The notes under the pieces were generated by a model. That model saw only the letters and a program-made list of their open reading frames with translations. It did not search any database and had not been told where the DNA came from. From Eubacteriales bacterium (lineage in GTDB: Bacteria; Bacillota; Clostridia; Lachnospirales; Lachnospiraceae), in NCBI GenBank assembly GCA_030524545.1, contig JAUNGM010000002.1, forward strand, positions 185,121-249,120: 64,000 nt of DNA. The letters run 5' to 3'. The position numbers and the translations under genes are program-made. Below are positions 35,644 to 44,825 of this stretch, in pieces (position 1 is the stretch's first letter; every line of letters begins with the position of its first letter).

Positions 35644-36336
35644 TTATAGCTTATAGCGTTTCCTGCGGTGCTTGTGAAGGGAATCATAAACAGATTCTCC
35701 GGAGGTTTCCAGTGCCTTCTGCGGATAGAATACCAGGTATCCGAACAGTGCCAGAGTAGATCCCATACACACATCGATGACAGAATGCTGTTTCAGCAGC
35801 ATGGTGGACATGATGATTAATATAGTCAGTATCAGGGAACCGCGCCGAATCAGCTTGCGGTCTTTCAGCGCCTCGCAGGATGTCAGGGACATATGTATTG
35901 CCAGAGAGTTAAATACATGGATGCTTGGCAGTACATTGGTGGAAGTATCCGTACGGTACAGCCACTTTACCAGATCCGTAAAAATGTTGTCCCTCGGAAA
36001 TTCTGCAGGGCGAAGATGCAGCACATTTGGATATACGTAGGAAACAATTAAAAAAATAGTCATGCCCATCATCATGTTGAAGATCAACTGATAATATTCA
36101 CGCTTATTTTTGTTGAAAAAAATGAAATACACCACTGTTCCGATCATATACGGAAACCAGAGGAGATAGGGGATGATAAAAAATTCACAGAATGGAATCA
36201 TATCATCAAAAACCGTGTGTACAACATGATAGCCATGAACGGGCATTCGTTCAAGATAGACAAACAGGAGCAGGTAAATGCAGCTATACGTCAATATAAC
36301 AAAGCCATGTTTGTACTTTTTGCAAAATTCCAGCAA
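35644..36336 (-). CDS. PAP2-family membrane phosphatase
   Basis: A 230-residue protein with six likely membrane helices. PAP2 motifs appear as the weak KWLYRT region, VLPSIHVFNSLAIH and KQHSVIDVCMGS, which carries the last conserved His and Asp. The pattern is that of inositolphosphotransferase-like PAP2 proteins. The likely start is TTG 36336, since AAGGAAGGTG lies just upstream on the minus strand; the open frame reaches ATG 36438, but that extension lacks a ribosome binding site. The substrate, perhaps undecaprenyl pyrophosphate or a phospholipid, is unknown. Confidence 0.78.
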   Translation of the reverse strand: MLEFCKKYKHGFVILTYSCIYLLLFVYLERMPVHGYHVVHTVFDDMIPFCEFFIIPYLLWFPYMIGTVVYFIFFNKNKREYYQLIFNMMMGMTIFLIVSYVYPNVLHLRPAEFPRDNIFTDLVKWLYRTDTSTNVLPSIHVFNSLAIHMSLTSCEALKDRKLIRRGSLILTILIIMSTMLLKQHSVIDVCMGSTLALFGYLVFYPQKALETSGESVYDSLHKHRRKRYKL

Positions 36337-36731
36337 AATTTCACCTTCCTTAAAAATTATAAATAAATCGGCTGCTGACTTTTCCTGTGAGAGCAGCACA
36401 TCGTCTGAGCTATGTGTCTTGGCATAACATGCCGTCATTATAGCACAGGCAGAATCAATTTTAAAGATTTCTTTGCGAAAAGAAACAGAGAATTTAAGTA
36501 TAATTCTGCCGGTTTCTCCGTCTTAATGCACAATTAGGAGAGAGACTTTGTACTATTTTATTCTTCTTCCGTCCATCATAGCATTGATATGCTTCAGTTA
36601 CAAATAAAATTTCTATAAAGTATGGAAAAATACCGTAAAGTAAGCTGCTATTATAGCGGAATCAACGAAAATATGGTATACTGTGAACACTTGGTGAGTG
36701 CAAGCGAGAGCGCTGTGGAAAGGATAGAATC
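36337..36731. other. Intergenic region between PAP2 and topB genes
   Basis: Divergent gap of 395 bases. It contains an unlikely upstream extension of the PAP2 frame (to 36438) and AT-rich DNA with a TATACT (about 36677) that may be the topB -10. No RNA gene, repeat or further ORF is convincing. Confidence 0.4.
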
Positions 36732-38927
36732 ATGAAATCTTTAGTAATTGCAGAAAAACCTTCGGTAGCCAGAGATATTGCAAGAGTTCTGGGATGCCAC
36801 CGGTCAGGAAACGGATGTCTGGAAGGCCGCGATTATGCTGTCACCTGGGCTCTTGGGCATCTTGTAACTCTGGCCGACCCGGAGGAATATGATAAAAAAT
36901 ATATGAAATGGGAAATGTCCACTCTCCCCATGATGCCGGACAAGATGAAGCTGGTGGTGATCCGCCAGACAGCGAAACAGTACAATGCAGTGAAGAGCCA
37001 GCTCTTCCGTAATGATGTGAAAGATATCATTATAGCAACAGATGCCGGAAGAGAGGGAGAGCTGGTTGCCAGATGGATTCTGGACAAGTCCGGCTGCAGG
37101 AAGCCGATACGGCGGCTTTGGATCTCATCCGTTACAGATAAGGCGATCAAAGACGGCTTTCAGAATCTGAAAGACGGGCGCGCATATGACAATCTGTACA
37201 GAGCAGCGGTTGCCAGGGCAGAGGCAGACTGGCTGGTAGGCATGAACGGCACAAGAGCGCTGACATGTAAATATAATGCCCAGCTTTCCTGCGGACGTGT
37301 GCAGACGCCTACGTTAGCAATGATTGCTGCAAGGGAGGAAGAAATCCGAAACTTTAAGCCCCGGGAGTATTTTGGAGTGATATTGGAAGCCGGCGGTGTA
37401 CAGTGGACATGGCGGGATGACCAGGGCGGAAGCTATCGCTCTTTCCGGAAAGAGAAAACAGAGGCGATTCTAAAGGACGTAAATTCCGGTATCCTTCAGG
37501 TAACTTCTGTAAAGCATAAGCCAAAGAAGTCTTTTGCGCCCGGGCTTTATGACCTTACGACACTGCAGAGAGAGGCGAACCAGCGTTATGGCTTTTCCGC
37601 AAAAGAGACTTTAAATATCATGCAGCGCCTGTATGAAAACCATAAGGTTCTTACGTACCCCAGAACCGATTCCCGGTATATCGGAAAGGATGTGGTTCCG
37701 ACTATCAGGGAAAGGCTGAAAGCCTGCGGTACAGGCCCGTACAGGAAGCTGGCGGGGATGCTGGTGAATAAGCCGGTCCAGGTAAATTCCAGCTTTGTGG
37801 ATGATAAGAAGGTCAGCGACCATCATGCGATCATTCCGACAGAACAGTTTGTACAGCTTGACCATATGACCAATGAGGAACGGAAAATTTATGATATGGT
37901 AGTGCGGCGGTTTCTAAGCGTCCTTTATCCGCCGTTTCTTTATGAGCAGGTGACCATGGAAGGCTGCGCAGCAGGCCATACTTTTACAGCCAATGGAAAA
38001 GTAATAAAAAGTGCAGGCTGGAAGGAAGTATATGAAGGAAGCTTCGAAGATGATGAGGAGGAATGTCAGGAACTTAAGCCAAAAGACCAGAAACTTCCCG
38101 TACTGGGAGAGGGAGAACGGCTGAAAATCGAAAAATCATCTCTCACAACAGGAAAAACGAAACCTCCCGCACGCTTTACAGAAGCAACGCTTCTTGCTGC
38201 TATGGAAAATCCGGTGAAATATATGACAAGCAGGGATGCCCGGGCCGCCAGGACGTTAGGAGAGACCGGAGGTCTTGGAACGGTTGCAACCAGGGCAGAT
38301 ATTATTGAAAAATTGTTTAATACTTTCCTGATGGAGAAGAAAGGCAATGAGATTCACATTACCTCCAAGGCAAAGCAGCTTTTGGAGCTTGTCCCTGAAG
38401 ATCTGAAAAAGCCGGAGCTGACCGCAGACTGGGAGCGGAAGCTTGGAGATATCTCCAAAGGTAAGATGCGTCAGGAAACCTTCCTCAGGGAAATCAGGGA
38501 CTATACCTGTGAGATCGTGGATGAGATCAAAACAGGGGACGGAACCTTCCGCCATGATAATCTGACAAACAAGGTCTGCCCGCATTGCGGCAAACGTATG
38601 CTGGCAGTAAACGGCAAAAACAGCAAAATGCTGGTTTGCCAGGACAGGGAGTGCGGCTATCGGGAAACTGTGTCCAGAACGACCAACGCCCGCTGCCCGA
38701 AATGCCATAAGCGCATGGAAATGCTGATAAAAGGAAAAGAAGAAACCTTTGTATGTGCCTGCGGATATAAAGAAAAGCTGTCTGCGTTCCAGGCCCGCAG
38801 AGAAAAAGAGGGAGCCGGCGTAAATAAGCGTGACGTACAGAAATATATGAAACAACAGCAGAAAGAAGCAAAAGAGCCTGTAAATAATGCATTTGCACAG
38901 GCCTTGGCCGGGATTAAGCTGGATTAA
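36732..38927 (+). CDS. topB: DNA topoisomerase III
   Basis: A type IA topoisomerase that passes single strands and decatenates DNA. The 731-residue protein starts with a TOPRIM domain (SLVIAEKPSVARDIARVLG, with DAGREGELVARWI as the metal site). The catalytic tyrosine is in VLTYPRTDSRYI near residue 310. The C-terminus has two zinc ribbons: CPHCGKRM ... CQDREC and CPKCHKRM ... CACG. It ends in a basic/Gln tail. This is the TopB type with PRTDSRY, distinct from housekeeping TopA. Some TopB copies are carried by mobile elements, but nothing around this one suggests that. Confidence 0.93.
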   Translation: MKSLVIAEKPSVARDIARVLGCHRSGNGCLEGRDYAVTWALGHLVTLADPEEYDKKYMKWEMSTLPMMPDKMKLVVIRQTAKQYNAVKSQLFRNDVKDIIIATDAGREGELVARWILDKSGCRKPIRRLWISSVTDKAIKDGFQNLKDGRAYDNLYRAAVARAEADWLVGMNGTRALTCKYNAQLSCGRVQTPTLAMIAAREEEIRNFKPREYFGVILEAGGVQWTWRDDQGGSYRSFRKEKTEAILKDVNSGILQVTSVKHKPKKSFAPGLYDLTTLQREANQRYGFSAKETLNIMQRLYENHKVLTYPRTDSRYIGKDVVPTIRERLKACGTGPYRKLAGMLVNKPVQVNSSFVDDKKVSDHHAIIPTEQFVQLDHMTNEERKIYDMVVRRFLSVLYPPFLYEQVTMEGCAAGHTFTANGKVIKSAGWKEVYEGSFEDDEEECQELKPKDQKLPVLGEGERLKIEKSSLTTGKTKPPARFTEATLLAAMENPVKYMTSRDARAARTLGETGGLGTVATRADIIEKLFNTFLMEKKGNEIHITSKAKQLLELVPEDLKKPELTADWERKLGDISKGKMRQETFLREIRDYTCEIVDEIKTGDGTFRHDNLTNKVCPHCGKRMLAVNGKNSKMLVCQDRECGYRETVSRTTNARCPKCHKRMEMLIKGKEETFVCACGYKEKLSAFQARREKEGAGVNKRDVQKYMKQQQKEAKEPVNNAFAQALAGIKLD

Positions 38928-38968
38928 AGTGTGCCTGAAAATGATACATGCTTTGACGGAGGAAAAGT

Positions 38969-39640
38969 ATGAACAGAGAAGTTGATATCAACGAAATATC
39001 CGATGGAAGATTATATGAACTGAATGACATGGTAAAAGCAGACTGCCATGACTGTCAGGGATGCTTTGAATGCTGTCAGGGAATGGGGGATACAGTGGTG
39101 CTGGATCCTCTGGATGTGTACAGATTATCCGTACATCTGAACAAAGAACCGGAAAAGCTTCTTGAAAATGAGCTGGCACTGGGTGTGTTTGACGGTAACA
39201 TCCTTCCGCATTTACGTATGGAAGGAAAAGATGAGCGATGTATATTTTTAAGCAGGGAAGGCCGCTGTTCCATTCATTCTGCACGTCCGGGATTCTGCAG
39301 GCTTTTTCCGCTGGGAAGATATTACGAGAATAACAGTTTCAAATATTTTCTTCAGATACATGAATGTCCGAAGACAAACCGCAGTAAGATTAAAGTACGC
39401 AAATGGATCGATATGCCGGATGCCAGACGGTATGACCGGTTTGTTGCGGACTGGCATTATTTTCTGAGGGATGTGCAGGAAGTGCTGTATGGAACCGAAG
39501 ATACGGTGTTGATTAAAAATCTTAATCTGTATGTGGTGAACCGTTTCTATTTAAAGCCTTATGAAAAGAACGTCGATTTTTATGACCAGTTTTATGAACG
39601 GCTGAAGGAAGGAAAAGGATTGCTGAGTCTGGGTGCGTAA
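38969..39640 (+). CDS. YkgJ-family cysteine cluster protein
   Basis: A 223-residue protein of the CxxCxxCC (YkgJ) family of putative zinc- or iron-binding proteins. The clusters are CHDCQGCFECCQG at residues about 29-41 and RCIFLSREGRCSI with PGFCRLFPLG further on. The family's role is unknown. The ATG follows GACGGAGGAAAAG, 41 bases after topB, with no terminator between, so the two may be co-transcribed. A strong bidirectional terminator ends the unit. Confidence 0.85.
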   Translation: MNREVDINEISDGRLYELNDMVKADCHDCQGCFECCQGMGDTVVLDPLDVYRLSVHLNKEPEKLLENELALGVFDGNILPHLRMEGKDERCIFLSREGRCSIHSARPGFCRLFPLGRYYENNSFKYFLQIHECPKTNRSKIKVRKWIDMPDARRYDRFVADWHYFLRDVQEVLYGTEDTVLIKNLNLYVVNRFYLKPYEKNVDFYDQFYERLKEGKGLLSLGA

Positions 39641-39693
39641 GAATTGCGGGTGCAGGTTTGGGAATCAGAAAAGAAGTTTCATGAACAGACCGG

Positions 39694-39732
39694 AAAAATC
39701 TCCTGCGGTATGGAGCCGCAGGAGATTTTTTA
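39694..39732. terminator. Bidirectional terminator
   Basis: AAAAATCTCCTGCGG pairs perfectly with CCGCAGGAGATTTTT around TATGGAG. It serves the YkgJ gene and the convergent XRE gene. Confidence 0.92.
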
Positions 39733-39780
39733 GAAACACAGATGTGCAAATCAGAAGATATATATGGGATAGCCTGTTTT

Positions 39781-40014
39781 TTATTGTAGATTTTTCTTCA
39801 TTGGATATTGTTGTTTGATATCCGTTCTGTTCAGCAGATAATCCACACTGACATTGTGGAAGTCCGCAATTTGACATAATAGTTCCAATGGAATCACATG
39901 TTCCCCTGTTTCATACCTGGAATAAGTACGCTGACTTACATTCAGCAAATGAGCCATATATGTCTGAGTCAGATCCTTATCTTCCCTTAATTCCCGGATT
40001 CTTCGGTAAGGCAT
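39781..40014 (-). CDS. Small XRE-family helix-turn-helix regulator
   Basis: A 77-residue protein that is only a Cro/C1-type HTH: RIRELREDKDLTQTYMAHLL, then NVSQRTYSRYETGEHVIP and the end IADFHNVSVDYLLNRTD. ATG 40014 is used because GAGGTG lies six bases upstream; an in-frame GTG at 40023 overlaps that signal. It stands alone without a partner toxin or phage genes, so its target is unknown. Confidence 0.85.
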   Translation of the reverse strand: MPYRRIRELREDKDLTQTYMAHLLNVSQRTYSRYETGEHVIPLELLCQIADFHNVSVDYLLNRTDIKQQYPMKKNLQ

Positions 40015-40198
40015 CTTCTTCACCTCATATCATTTGTAAGAGAGGATACTTGTATCAGTATTTTATAGGTACAAGCCTCTGTTCAATAGTTGTTGGAATA
40101 TCATACCTTAGACCAAAATGGGCGTTGTAAAAATAGACCGAAAAAGGCTAAGAATCTGTTGCATATTCGTCCTACTGAGGTGAAGCCATGGGATTATT

Positions 40199-40945
40199 CT
40201 ATTTTTTCTTCTGTTTGATTGCTTTTAAAATTCTGCAGATTTCCTCAATATCTTCTTCGGATAGCTCATCAAAATGTGAAATCTGCTCCTGGATCATGTC
40301 AAGAGTATTGTCTTTGACAGATTTGGATGGACTTTGAAGAAAATAGGAGGTCAGCGTACTGGTGATACTACCGATTAATCCGATTCCTAAAAGCATCAGA
40401 ACCATTGCGATCATCCTGCCGTAAAAGGAGTGGGGAGAGATATCGCCGTATCCAACGGTAGTAGCAGTCACAAATGCCCACCAGATGCCATCTTCAATAC
40501 TCATACCTTCCGCATAGTGGATCAGAATTCCGCTGGTTAAAATGGTAAGGGCTGTGACAAAAAGAATATACTTGAAGCCATTTGTATTGAGAAAGCGTGT
40601 GGCTTTCTTTAATGGGCGCCGAAGGAATGCAAATATCCTCAGTAAATTCAGCATTCGCAGTACCAGATCCGCCTGAGGGAGGGGACAACAGGGCAAAAGT
40701 CCATGTAAAGGGATGAGTGCAAAAAAATCCCCGAAATTCTGTATAAAATAGCGTTTTTTATCAGAAGCCTTGATATATCTGGTGATAAAATCCACAATAA
40801 AGATTATCCAAATACACCGATTTAATAAAAGCTGCCAATCATTCAGATGTTCGGAAGCATCAATGAGAATTAAAATTGCCGCGATGACGGCCAGGGTACT
40901 GATGATTATGTCGTAAATAAAATGTCTTTGTTTTTTTTTCATCAT
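40199..40945 (-). CDS. Voltage-gated-like potassium channel protein
   Basis: A 248-residue membrane protein with the six-helix layout of KvAP-like channels. The pore helix and selectivity filter read WWAFVTATTVGYGDISPHS; the last helix follows. A voltage-sensor-like fourth helix (RMLNLLRIFAFLRRPLKKA) has several Arg residues. The cytoplasmic C-terminus (about 40 residues) is helical and probably aids tetramer assembly. AGAGGT precedes the start. Function: K+ flux or potential control, inferred from the filter. Confidence 0.87.
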   Translation of the reverse strand: MMKKKQRHFIYDIIISTLAVIAAILILIDASEHLNDWQLLLNRCIWIIFIVDFITRYIKASDKKRYFIQNFGDFFALIPLHGLLPCCPLPQADLVLRMLNLLRIFAFLRRPLKKATRFLNTNGFKYILFVTALTILTSGILIHYAEGMSIEDGIWWAFVTATTVGYGDISPHSFYGRMIAMVLMLLGIGLIGSITSTLTSYFLQSPSKSVKDNTLDMIQEQISHFDELSEEDIEEICRILKAIKQKKK

Positions 40946-41137
40946 ATTTATTACCTCTTTATTCGTGGAGATTCCATAAAAGCAGAATTTAAGTTTATTT
41001 TGAACACAATGGAGGTGTATGTCAAGAGAAGAATGGGAGGATAGAAAAAAATCTGGTATTCCGAATGCATGTACAGTATAATAAATGAAGGTAAAAAGAG
41101 AGAGTTTTGAGCCGACGGAAGTTTATGGAGGAGAAGA

Positions 41138-41416
41138 ATGGATTTATTTCAACACCTGGGATGGTATTATGTGCTTATGATTAATATTCTTGCTTTTTCT
41201 GTGTATGGAGCAGATAAAGGAAAAGCCCGCAGAAATCATTGGCGTATATCAGAAAAGACGCTTATCGGGCTGGCAGTAATTGGCGGAAGTATCGGAGCAC
41301 TGTTGGGAATGTACGTTTTTCGTCATAAGACGCAGAAACGTAAGTTTACCGTTGGAATACCGTGTATTCTTGTGCTGCAGGCTGCGGTGGGATTATTTTT
41401 ATTTTTTTACATATAA
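41138..41416 (+). CDS. DUF1294 small membrane protein
   Basis: A 92-residue protein with three membrane helices and the family pattern YGADKGKARRNHWRISEKTL followed by GGSIGALLGMYVFRHKTQKRKF, characteristic of DUF1294 (PF06961). GGAGGAG is upstream of the ATG. The role is unknown. It stands between divergent and convergent single genes and is probably monocistronic. Confidence 0.85.
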   Translation: MDLFQHLGWYYVLMINILAFSVYGADKGKARRNHWRISEKTLIGLAVIGGSIGALLGMYVFRHKTQKRKFTVGIPCILVLQAAVGLFLFFYI

Positions 41417-41455
41417 AAAGAAAATTTTTGCCTGCAGTACCGGAATACGATTTCT

Positions 41456-42382
41456 TTAAAAGTCAAATACCGAGTAGGCATAATCCTTTTTGTGCATAGA
41501 CCTGGAATTGTTCCTCCATCGTAAGGGGGATGTCCCGATGACTCTCTGGAACTGCCGGTTGTAGCTGGAAATCGAGGAAAAGCCCACTTCCAGGGAGATT
41601 TCCAGGATGGATTTTTCTGTATTATGCAAGAGAATGCAGGAGCGGCGGATACGTACCCGGTTCAGGTATTCCAGCGGGCTGGTGTGCATGGAGGCCTGGA
41701 AGAGCCGGCGAAAATGGGTTGGGCTCATCTGGCACAGATCTGCCAGTTCCTGGATCTTCAGCGGCAGCATATAGTTTTTATCAATATGGGAAATGGCCGG
41801 CATAATGGAAAGATAAAGGTGGGAAGACTGAAAAGAGTCCGTTTCGTTCTGAGAATTTTCGCGGATCAGCTCGATAAAAAGGCTGAGGCACAGCCCGCGA
41901 ACACAGTCCTTATAATTATCTTTTTCCAGGCGCATTTCTTCCAGGATGTTTTTTACAAGCATATGGATGAAAGGATTTTGGCCTTTTTTAATAATGTTGT
42001 TCAGCCCAAGGGTCTGGAGCAGGAAAAATTCATGATGGGGAAAACCGCCTGGGAAAAAATCCGCCAGTATCCGTTCCGTATCAATGTAGAGATATTCCCA
42101 CCAGCTTCTCGTACCCTTGGTACTTGCAGAGCGGTGAACGGTATTCTGATAAACAACGGATATGTCTCCTGCGGAAAAATCAAGCTTCTGATCTTCTACG
42201 AGAAGATATCCGCTGCCTTCATAGCAGTAACCGATTTCCAGGCAATTATGAAAATGAAGAAACGTAATATCGTCATCCGGAAGCATCCATCTGCTGCCAA
42301 GCAATGCAAAAATCGGAAAATCAACAGGGAGATTATAATAACGGTACTCCAGAGCATAGGGCAGGTTTGTCTTTGGTTTCAT
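41456..42382 (-). CDS. AraC-family regulator of the GH112 locus
   Basis: A 308-residue regulator with an N-terminal cupin sensor (HFHNCLEIGYCYEGSG, and FSAGDISVVYQNTVH) and a C-terminal double HTH (about residues 200-300) with LADLCQMSPTHFRRLFQAS and LEISLEVGFSSISSYNRQF. The start at 42382 follows AAAGGAT. It is divergent from the UroD-like gene. Two pairs of similar direct-repeat motifs, one in this divergent gap and one before the aldo/keto reductase gene (43574-43607), suggest it controls the whole locus, probably sensing a sugar. Confidence 0.88.
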   Translation of the reverse strand: MKPKTNLPYALEYRYYNLPVDFPIFALLGSRWMLPDDDITFLHFHNCLEIGYCYEGSGYLLVEDQKLDFSAGDISVVYQNTVHRSASTKGTRSWWEYLYIDTERILADFFPGGFPHHEFFLLQTLGLNNIIKKGQNPFIHMLVKNILEEMRLEKDNYKDCVRGLCLSLFIELIRENSQNETDSFQSSHLYLSIMPAISHIDKNYMLPLKIQELADLCQMSPTHFRRLFQASMHTSPLEYLNRVRIRRSCILLHNTEKSILEISLEVGFSSISSYNRQFQRVIGTSPLRWRNNSRSMHKKDYAYSVFDF

Positions 42383-42413
42383 GGAAAAATCCTTTCTTGT
42401 GGAGAACGCAAAC

Positions 42414-42442
42414 TTGTGTCTGCGGAAAAAGTGTGATAATAT
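42414..42442 (+). promoter_or_regulatory. Promoter of the UroD-like gene
   Basis: TTGTGT (42414-42419), 17-base spacer, TAATAT (42437-42442). The spacer contains TGCGGAAAAAGTG, resembling the repeats at 43574-43607, so the AraC protein may bind here. Confidence 0.5.
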
Positions 42443-42519
42443 TAAAAACCGATAAGGCTATTTTAATATATTTGAACAGCAAAAACAAGCCGCACAATGG
42501 ATCAGGAGATGAGAAAGTG

Positions 42520-43476
42520 ATGGAAAACAAAAGACAGAGAATGAAAAAGGCACTGAATAATGAAGCGATTGACGGCATTCTCTGCAGCGTATGGCGGCAT
42601 CTGCCGGAAGAAAAACGAAAAGGAGAATATGTCATTCAGGACCAGATCCGTTATTACAGGGAGACGGATGTGGACTTTGTAAAGATCATGAGTGACGGAT
42701 ATTTTGAATATCCTCTCTTGCGGGAGATACACAGGGCTTCTGACTGGCGGTATCTGGAACCTCTGCCGGAGAACCATCCGTATTTTACCGGGCAGACTGA
42801 GCGTGCCAAAAGGATCGTGGAAGAGATCGGCCGGGAATGTATGACCTATTATAATATTTTTGCCGCATTTTCTTCCATGCGGTTTGCAGCATCGGATAAA
42901 CTGGTCATGAAGCATCTGAGGGAGGATGAGGAAGCGGTTCTTCATGCTCTGGATGTGATTGCCTGTGATAATGCTCGTCTGGCAGAGAAAATGATCCGCG
43001 AATGCGGCTGTGACGGAGTGTATTTCTGTGTGCAGGGCGGTGAGAAGAAACGGTTTTCCCATGAAGAATACATGCGGCTGATCTCTCCCAGTGATCTTCG
43101 GACACTGACAGCAGCCAATACCTTCAGTGAATGGAATCTGATGCATTGCTGCGGATGGGATGGTTTTGAGAATCATCTGGAGAATTGGAAAGACTATCCA
43201 TGCAGAGCAGTAAACTGGTCTGTGCATGTGGAGAAGATGAATCTGGAAGAAGGAAAGGCGTTCTTCGGCGGTAAAGCTGTCATCGGAGGTCTGGATAATA
43301 CAAAAGAGAGTGTGATACACAAAGGAACCATGGAAGAAATCGAGGTGCATGTACGGGAACTTGCAGAAAAATACAGGAAGATCCCGGGCATTCTTCTCGG
43401 AGCTGACTGCAGCTTTCATTCCGATGTCCCTCTTGCTAATATTACCAGGCTGATGGAGGCGGTGCATCAGGCATAG
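42520..43476 (+). CDS. Uroporphyrinogen decarboxylase-like protein
   Basis: A 318-residue protein resembling the UroD/methylcobamide methyltransferase superfamily: a TIM barrel ending ANTFSEWNLMHCCGWDG and GGKAVIGGLDN, with ILLGADCSFHSDVP at the C-terminus. The N-terminal Arg-rich active-site motif of true UroD is not visible and no heme genes are near, so it is probably not a heme enzyme. Members of this superfamily can move methyl groups from corrinoids, but no corrinoid protein is encoded here. ATG 42520 follows AGGAGA; an open frame starting at 42304 overlaps the AraC gene and is rejected. Function in this locus is unknown. Confidence 0.75.
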   Translation: MENKRQRMKKALNNEAIDGILCSVWRHLPEEKRKGEYVIQDQIRYYRETDVDFVKIMSDGYFEYPLLREIHRASDWRYLEPLPENHPYFTGQTERAKRIVEEIGRECMTYYNIFAAFSSMRFAASDKLVMKHLREDEEAVLHALDVIACDNARLAEKMIRECGCDGVYFCVQGGEKKRFSHEEYMRLISPSDLRTLTAANTFSEWNLMHCCGWDGFENHLENWKDYPCRAVNWSVHVEKMNLEEGKAFFGGKAVIGGLDNTKESVIHKGTMEEIEVHVRELAEKYRKIPGILLGADCSFHSDVPLANITRLMEAVHQA

Positions 43477-43530
43477 GTGCCTGCAAACATAGCAATCAGC
43501 GCTTTGTGCGCAGCAGATAGTTTCATCAGA

Positions 43531-43565
43531 AATAGAATCCCAATGGACGGGGTTCTATTTTTTTT
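43531..43565 (+). terminator. Terminator after the UroD-like gene
   Basis: AATAGAATCCC pairs with GGGGTTCTATT (one G-T/mismatch), followed by eight or more T. Confidence 0.88.
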
Positions 43566-43573
43566 GTTGATTT

Positions 43574-43607
43574 TGCGGCAAAAATGGTTGAAAATGCGCA
43601 AAACTGG
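43574..43607 (+). promoter_or_regulatory. Candidate AraC operator (two direct repeats)
   Basis: TGCGGCAAAAATGG (43574-43587) and TGCGCAAAACTGG (43595-43607) repeat with a 21-base register, two helical turns, as AraC-family activators prefer. A partial third copy (GAAAAATGTGG) follows. Confidence 0.5.
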
Positions 43608-43805
43608 AAAAATGTGGAAAGCCTTTATAAATCAAAAGAAAAATGCAATAATAGTAAAGAATACGGAAATAAAGAAAATTGAAAGAATGGTCAAAAATGC
43701 ATAAAATTCAGCAAGATAAAGTTAGAAAAAAGGGAGGAGTTTCGGTAAAATAAACACATCAACAAACGAAATAGAAAAGGAAAAAATAAGGAGAAAGGAA
43801 AAGGA

Positions 43806-44825
43806 ATGAAATACACAGAAAGCTACGAACCGAACCGGAAACGTTATGAGACTATGCAATATCGGTTCTGCGGTGCCAGTGGGCTGAAGCTGCCTGTCAT
43901 GTCTTTTGGGCTGTGGCACAATTTCAATATCACCAGTTCTTATGAGAACTGTAGAAAGCTGGTTTTGGGAGCCTTTGACCTTGGAATTACACACTTTGAC
44001 CTTGCGAATAATTATGGTCCGGTGCCGGGAACCAGCGAGCAGATTTTTGGTGAGATTCTGAAGCAGGATTTACGTGAGCATAGAGATGAATTGCTGATCA
44101 CCACAAAAGCCGGTTATGATATGTGGGAAGGGCCTTATGGAAGCGGCGGTTCTAAAAAATACCTGATCTCTTCCCTGGATCAGAGCCTTCAGCGGATGGG
44201 ACTGGACTATGTGGATATTTTTTATCATCACAGGCCGGATGCAGAAACTCCCATTGAAGAAACGGCAGAGGCTCTTGAGCAGATCATACGCCAGGGAAAA
44301 GCCCTTTACATAGGAATTTCCAATTATGGTCCGGAAGATACGGAGCGAATGGAGAAAGAGCTGAAGAGAAGAAATCTTCATTGCCTGATTCATCAGGTTC
44401 GCTATTCCATGCTGGATCAGAGCAATCGTGAGGTGCTGAAAAAGGCAAAGGAGCTCTCCATCGGAACGATTGCCTTTTGCCCATTGGCCCAGGGGCTTTT
44501 GACGGACAAGTATCTGAACGGGATCCCGGAAAATTCCAGAGCGGCAAGCGGCAGTAAATTCTTTGATAAAAATAAGATCACGCCTGAGAAGCTGGAGGCG
44601 GTAAGGATGTTAAATCAAATAGCCCTTAACCGCGGACAGTCTCTGGCACAGATGGCGCTTATCTGGAACCTTCAGAAGAACACATCGGTTATTTTGGGAG
44701 CGAGCAGGCTGGAACAGATTCATGAAAATGTCCGCGCCCTTGATAATATGCAGCTTACAGAACAGGAGCTGTCACAAATGAATGTAATTCTAAGCAATCT
44801 TGAAGAAAAGGAGAAGAAGGTATGA
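43806..44825 (+). CDS. Aldo/keto reductase (YghZ/Mgr type)
   Basis: A 339-residue NADPH-dependent reductase. It has THFDLANNYGP (catalytic Asp and Tyr), ITTKAGYDMW (Lys) and DIFYHHRPD (His), and the C-terminal NADP-binding VILGASRLEQIHEN. The sequence resembles L-glyceraldehyde-3-phosphate/methylglyoxal reductases (YghZ group). The start follows GGAGAAAGGAAAAGG. The ATGA overlap with the binding-protein gene shows it heads the operon. It may reduce an aldehyde or keto sugar released by the downstream phosphorylase; that is inference. Confidence 0.88.
   Translation: MKYTESYEPNRKRYETMQYRFCGASGLKLPVMSFGLWHNFNITSSYENCRKLVLGAFDLGITHFDLANNYGPVPGTSEQIFGEILKQDLREHRDELLITTKAGYDMWEGPYGSGGSKKYLISSLDQSLQRMGLDYVDIFYHHRPDAETPIEETAEALEQIIRQGKALYIGISNYGPEDTERMEKELKRRNLHCLIHQVRYSMLDQSNREVLKKAKELSIGTIAFCPLAQGLLTDKYLNGIPENSRAASGSKFFDKNKITPEKLEAVRMLNQIALNRGQSLAQMALIWNLQKNTSVILGASRLEQIHENVRALDNMQLTEQELSQMNVILSNLEEKEKKV

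Larger units (their letters stand above)
43477..43805. other. Regulatory gap before the main GH112 operon
   Basis: 329 bases without a convincing gene. Contents: a terminator (43531-43565), a direct-repeat operator candidate (43574-43607) and an AT-rich stretch with GGAGAAAGGAAAAGG just before the next start. A clear -35/-10 pair was not found, which fits activator dependence. Confidence 0.5.

Noticed and set aside
42304-42519. N-terminal extension of the UroD-like ORF overlapping the AraC gene
   Set aside because: ATG 42520 has a good ribosome binding site and a promoter upstream; the extension runs through the divergent regulator's coding start.
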